NCBI GenBank assembly: GCA_003235475.1
Contig: QJWC01000087.1
Location: 1 to 64,000 of the forward strand
Length of the DNA stretch: 64,000 nt
Source of the DNA: Acidimicrobiia bacterium
GTDB taxonomy: Bacteria; Actinomycetota; Acidimicrobiia; Spongiisociales; UBA5794
Reading direction: 5' to 3'
Position 1 is the first letter of the stretch, and each line of letters begins with the position of its first letter. The notes beneath the pieces were generated by a model, which was not told where the DNA came from, searched no databases, and saw only the letters and a program-made list of their open reading frames with translations. The position numbers and the translations under genes are program-made. Positions 62,829-64,000 of the stretch are shown in pieces.

Positions 62829-63488
62829 TCAGCAGCCGATGACCCGTCGGGCCGTGATCACCTGGTCTGCGAACATCTCCCCATCCGCGAGTGTCCGGAG
62901 ATGGTCGAGGCTCTCCGCGAGCGGCCCTTCAGCGGTCGCGTCCCCTGATGCGACCTTCGACAGGAGACCGAACGAGGTCGAAAGCGCGGCATCCGGCTCG
63001 GAACCGGCGCGCTGCGCTGCCTCGGCCGCAGAAGCGAACGAGATGGCCGCGTCGTCGTACATGCCGGCGGTGAGTTCGTGCGCGCCCACCATCCAGTGCG
63101 CCCTCGAGATCGCGAGATCGCCTTTGTCGAGGAACTCGGCGTAGGCGAGATTGCCCTTCGCCGCATCGAGCCCGGCAGCCGCCTCGGTGGGGGAGACGTC
63201 GATGCCCTGCTCGTCCCACCCCGGCCATGTGAACGATGCGATGTTGTAAAGGGTTGCCTTCACGCCGGAGAGGGCATCGTGCTCACCTTCGGGAGTAGAA
63301 GCGCTCTTCGCTACTGCAAGGAGTCGGCCGATCGACGAGTACCCGATGGCAAGAACATGGTGCAGGTTCCGGCGCTTCCAATACGCGTCCTTGAGGGCCG
63401 TGTCACATGCAACTCTCACATCCTCATCGCTCGTGTTGGCGAGATCTTCGAGGATCGCTGCTGCGGTGAATCGCGGGGTGATCGGCAT
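62829..63488 (-). CDS. Hypothetical helical protein
   Basis: 219-aa ORF, Ala-rich helical pattern, no recognised domain. Confidence 0.6.
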   Translation of the reverse strand: MPITPRFTAAAILEDLANTSDEDVRVACDTALKDAYWKRRNLHHVLAIGYSSIGRLLAVAKSASTPEGEHDALSGVKATLYNIASFTWPGWDEQGIDVSPTEAAAGLDAAKGNLAYAEFLDKGDLAISRAHWMVGAHELTAGMYDDAAISFASAAEAAQRAGSEPDAALSTSFGLLSKVASGDATAEGPLAESLDHLRTLADGEMFADQVITARRVIGC

Positions 63489-63520
63489 GACCCCCACGCT
63501 ACACGGCGAGCACCATCGCT

Positions 63521-63540
63521 CGTCCCGGCATGCCGGGACG
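63521..63540. promoter_or_regulatory. Perfect 20-nt palindrome CGTCCCGGCATGCCGGGACG in divergent intergenic region
   Basis: Read directly; between minus-strand gene (start 63488) and plus-strand deaminase (start 63584). Confidence 0.7.
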
Positions 63541-63583
63541 CGTCACCTAGGATCGCGGTGCATCTCGCGAACTGGACATTGCA

Positions 63584-64000
63584 GTGGAGTACAACCAGCC
63601 AACCGACGACGATCTCGCTGCCCTGGTTTCCGACAGGGCCGCCTTCGTCGACCGCGTGTTGTCAGTGATTTCCGATGAGATCGTGCCGCTCACCGAGAAG
63701 GGCGTCCGCGGGGGAAGCAAGATCTTCGGGGGCGCGGTCCTCGCGAAACACGATCTCTCGACGGTCGTCGCCGTCACGAACGAGGAAACCACGAACCCCC
63801 TCCATCACGGCGAGATCGCGACGATCAACGCGTTCTATGCGATCCCACAGTCGGATCGGCCAGCCGCGAAGGACACCATCTTCCTCAGCACCCATGAACC
63901 GTGTCCGCTGTGCCTGGGCGGGATCACGTGGGGAGGGTGGGACAACTTCTTCTACTTCTTCAGCTACGCGGACACGAAGGACGCCTTTGCCATCCCACAC
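63584..64000 (+). CDS. Cytidine/deoxycytidylate deaminase-like protein, partial
   Basis: Open frame from GTG to window edge (not in ORF track): ...NPLHHGEIATINAFY...STHEPCPLCLGGITW zinc motif HxE/PCxxC. Confidence 0.8.
   Translation, partial: MEYNQPTDDDLAALVSDRAAFVDRVLSVISDEIVPLTEKGVRGGSKIFGGAVLAKHDLSTVVAVTNEETTNPLHHGEIATINAFYAIPQSDRPAAKDTIFLSTHEPCPLCLGGITWGGWDNFFYFFSYADTKDAFAIPH

Overview
Gene-dense, high-GC actinobacterial chromosome segment (gene order resembles Acidimicrobiia/Mycobacterium core loci), nearly all housekeeping. Recognisable blocks: (i) a complete Pup-proteasome locus (trmI, ferredoxin, arc/mpa, dop, pup, prcB, prcA, pafA, pafB, pafC) followed by tatA-tatC-helY; (ii) a tlyA-nadK-recN-pyrG-xerD-scpA-scpB-rluB-aroA-cmk-(ispH)-DUF512 radical SAM-der-carboxylase block; (iii) tRNA-Pro(GGG) followed by a 13E12/DUF222-type HNH gene; (iv) a pgsA-gcvH-garA-merR-dacC-hpt-DUF151-merR block; (v) a mixed block with gcvT, ppgK, adenosine deaminase, rnhB, maf, several dehydrogenases, ppk2 and pyrB. 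I found no CRISPR array, transposase, prophage or obvious defence island. The most unusual observations are: three genes (tlyA, a TnsA-like nuclease, rluB) with no in-frame ATG/GTG/TTG upstream of their conserved N-terminal domain, where an in-frame CTG overlaps the upstream stop as CTGA (rluB alternatively ATC); an in-frame, mostly synonymously diverged duplicate of the pyrB C-terminus immediately after its stop; a Pup that ends in GGE; and a perfect 20-bp palindrome in a divergent intergenic region near the right end. All calls come from reading the sequence and supplied ORFs; no database search was run.
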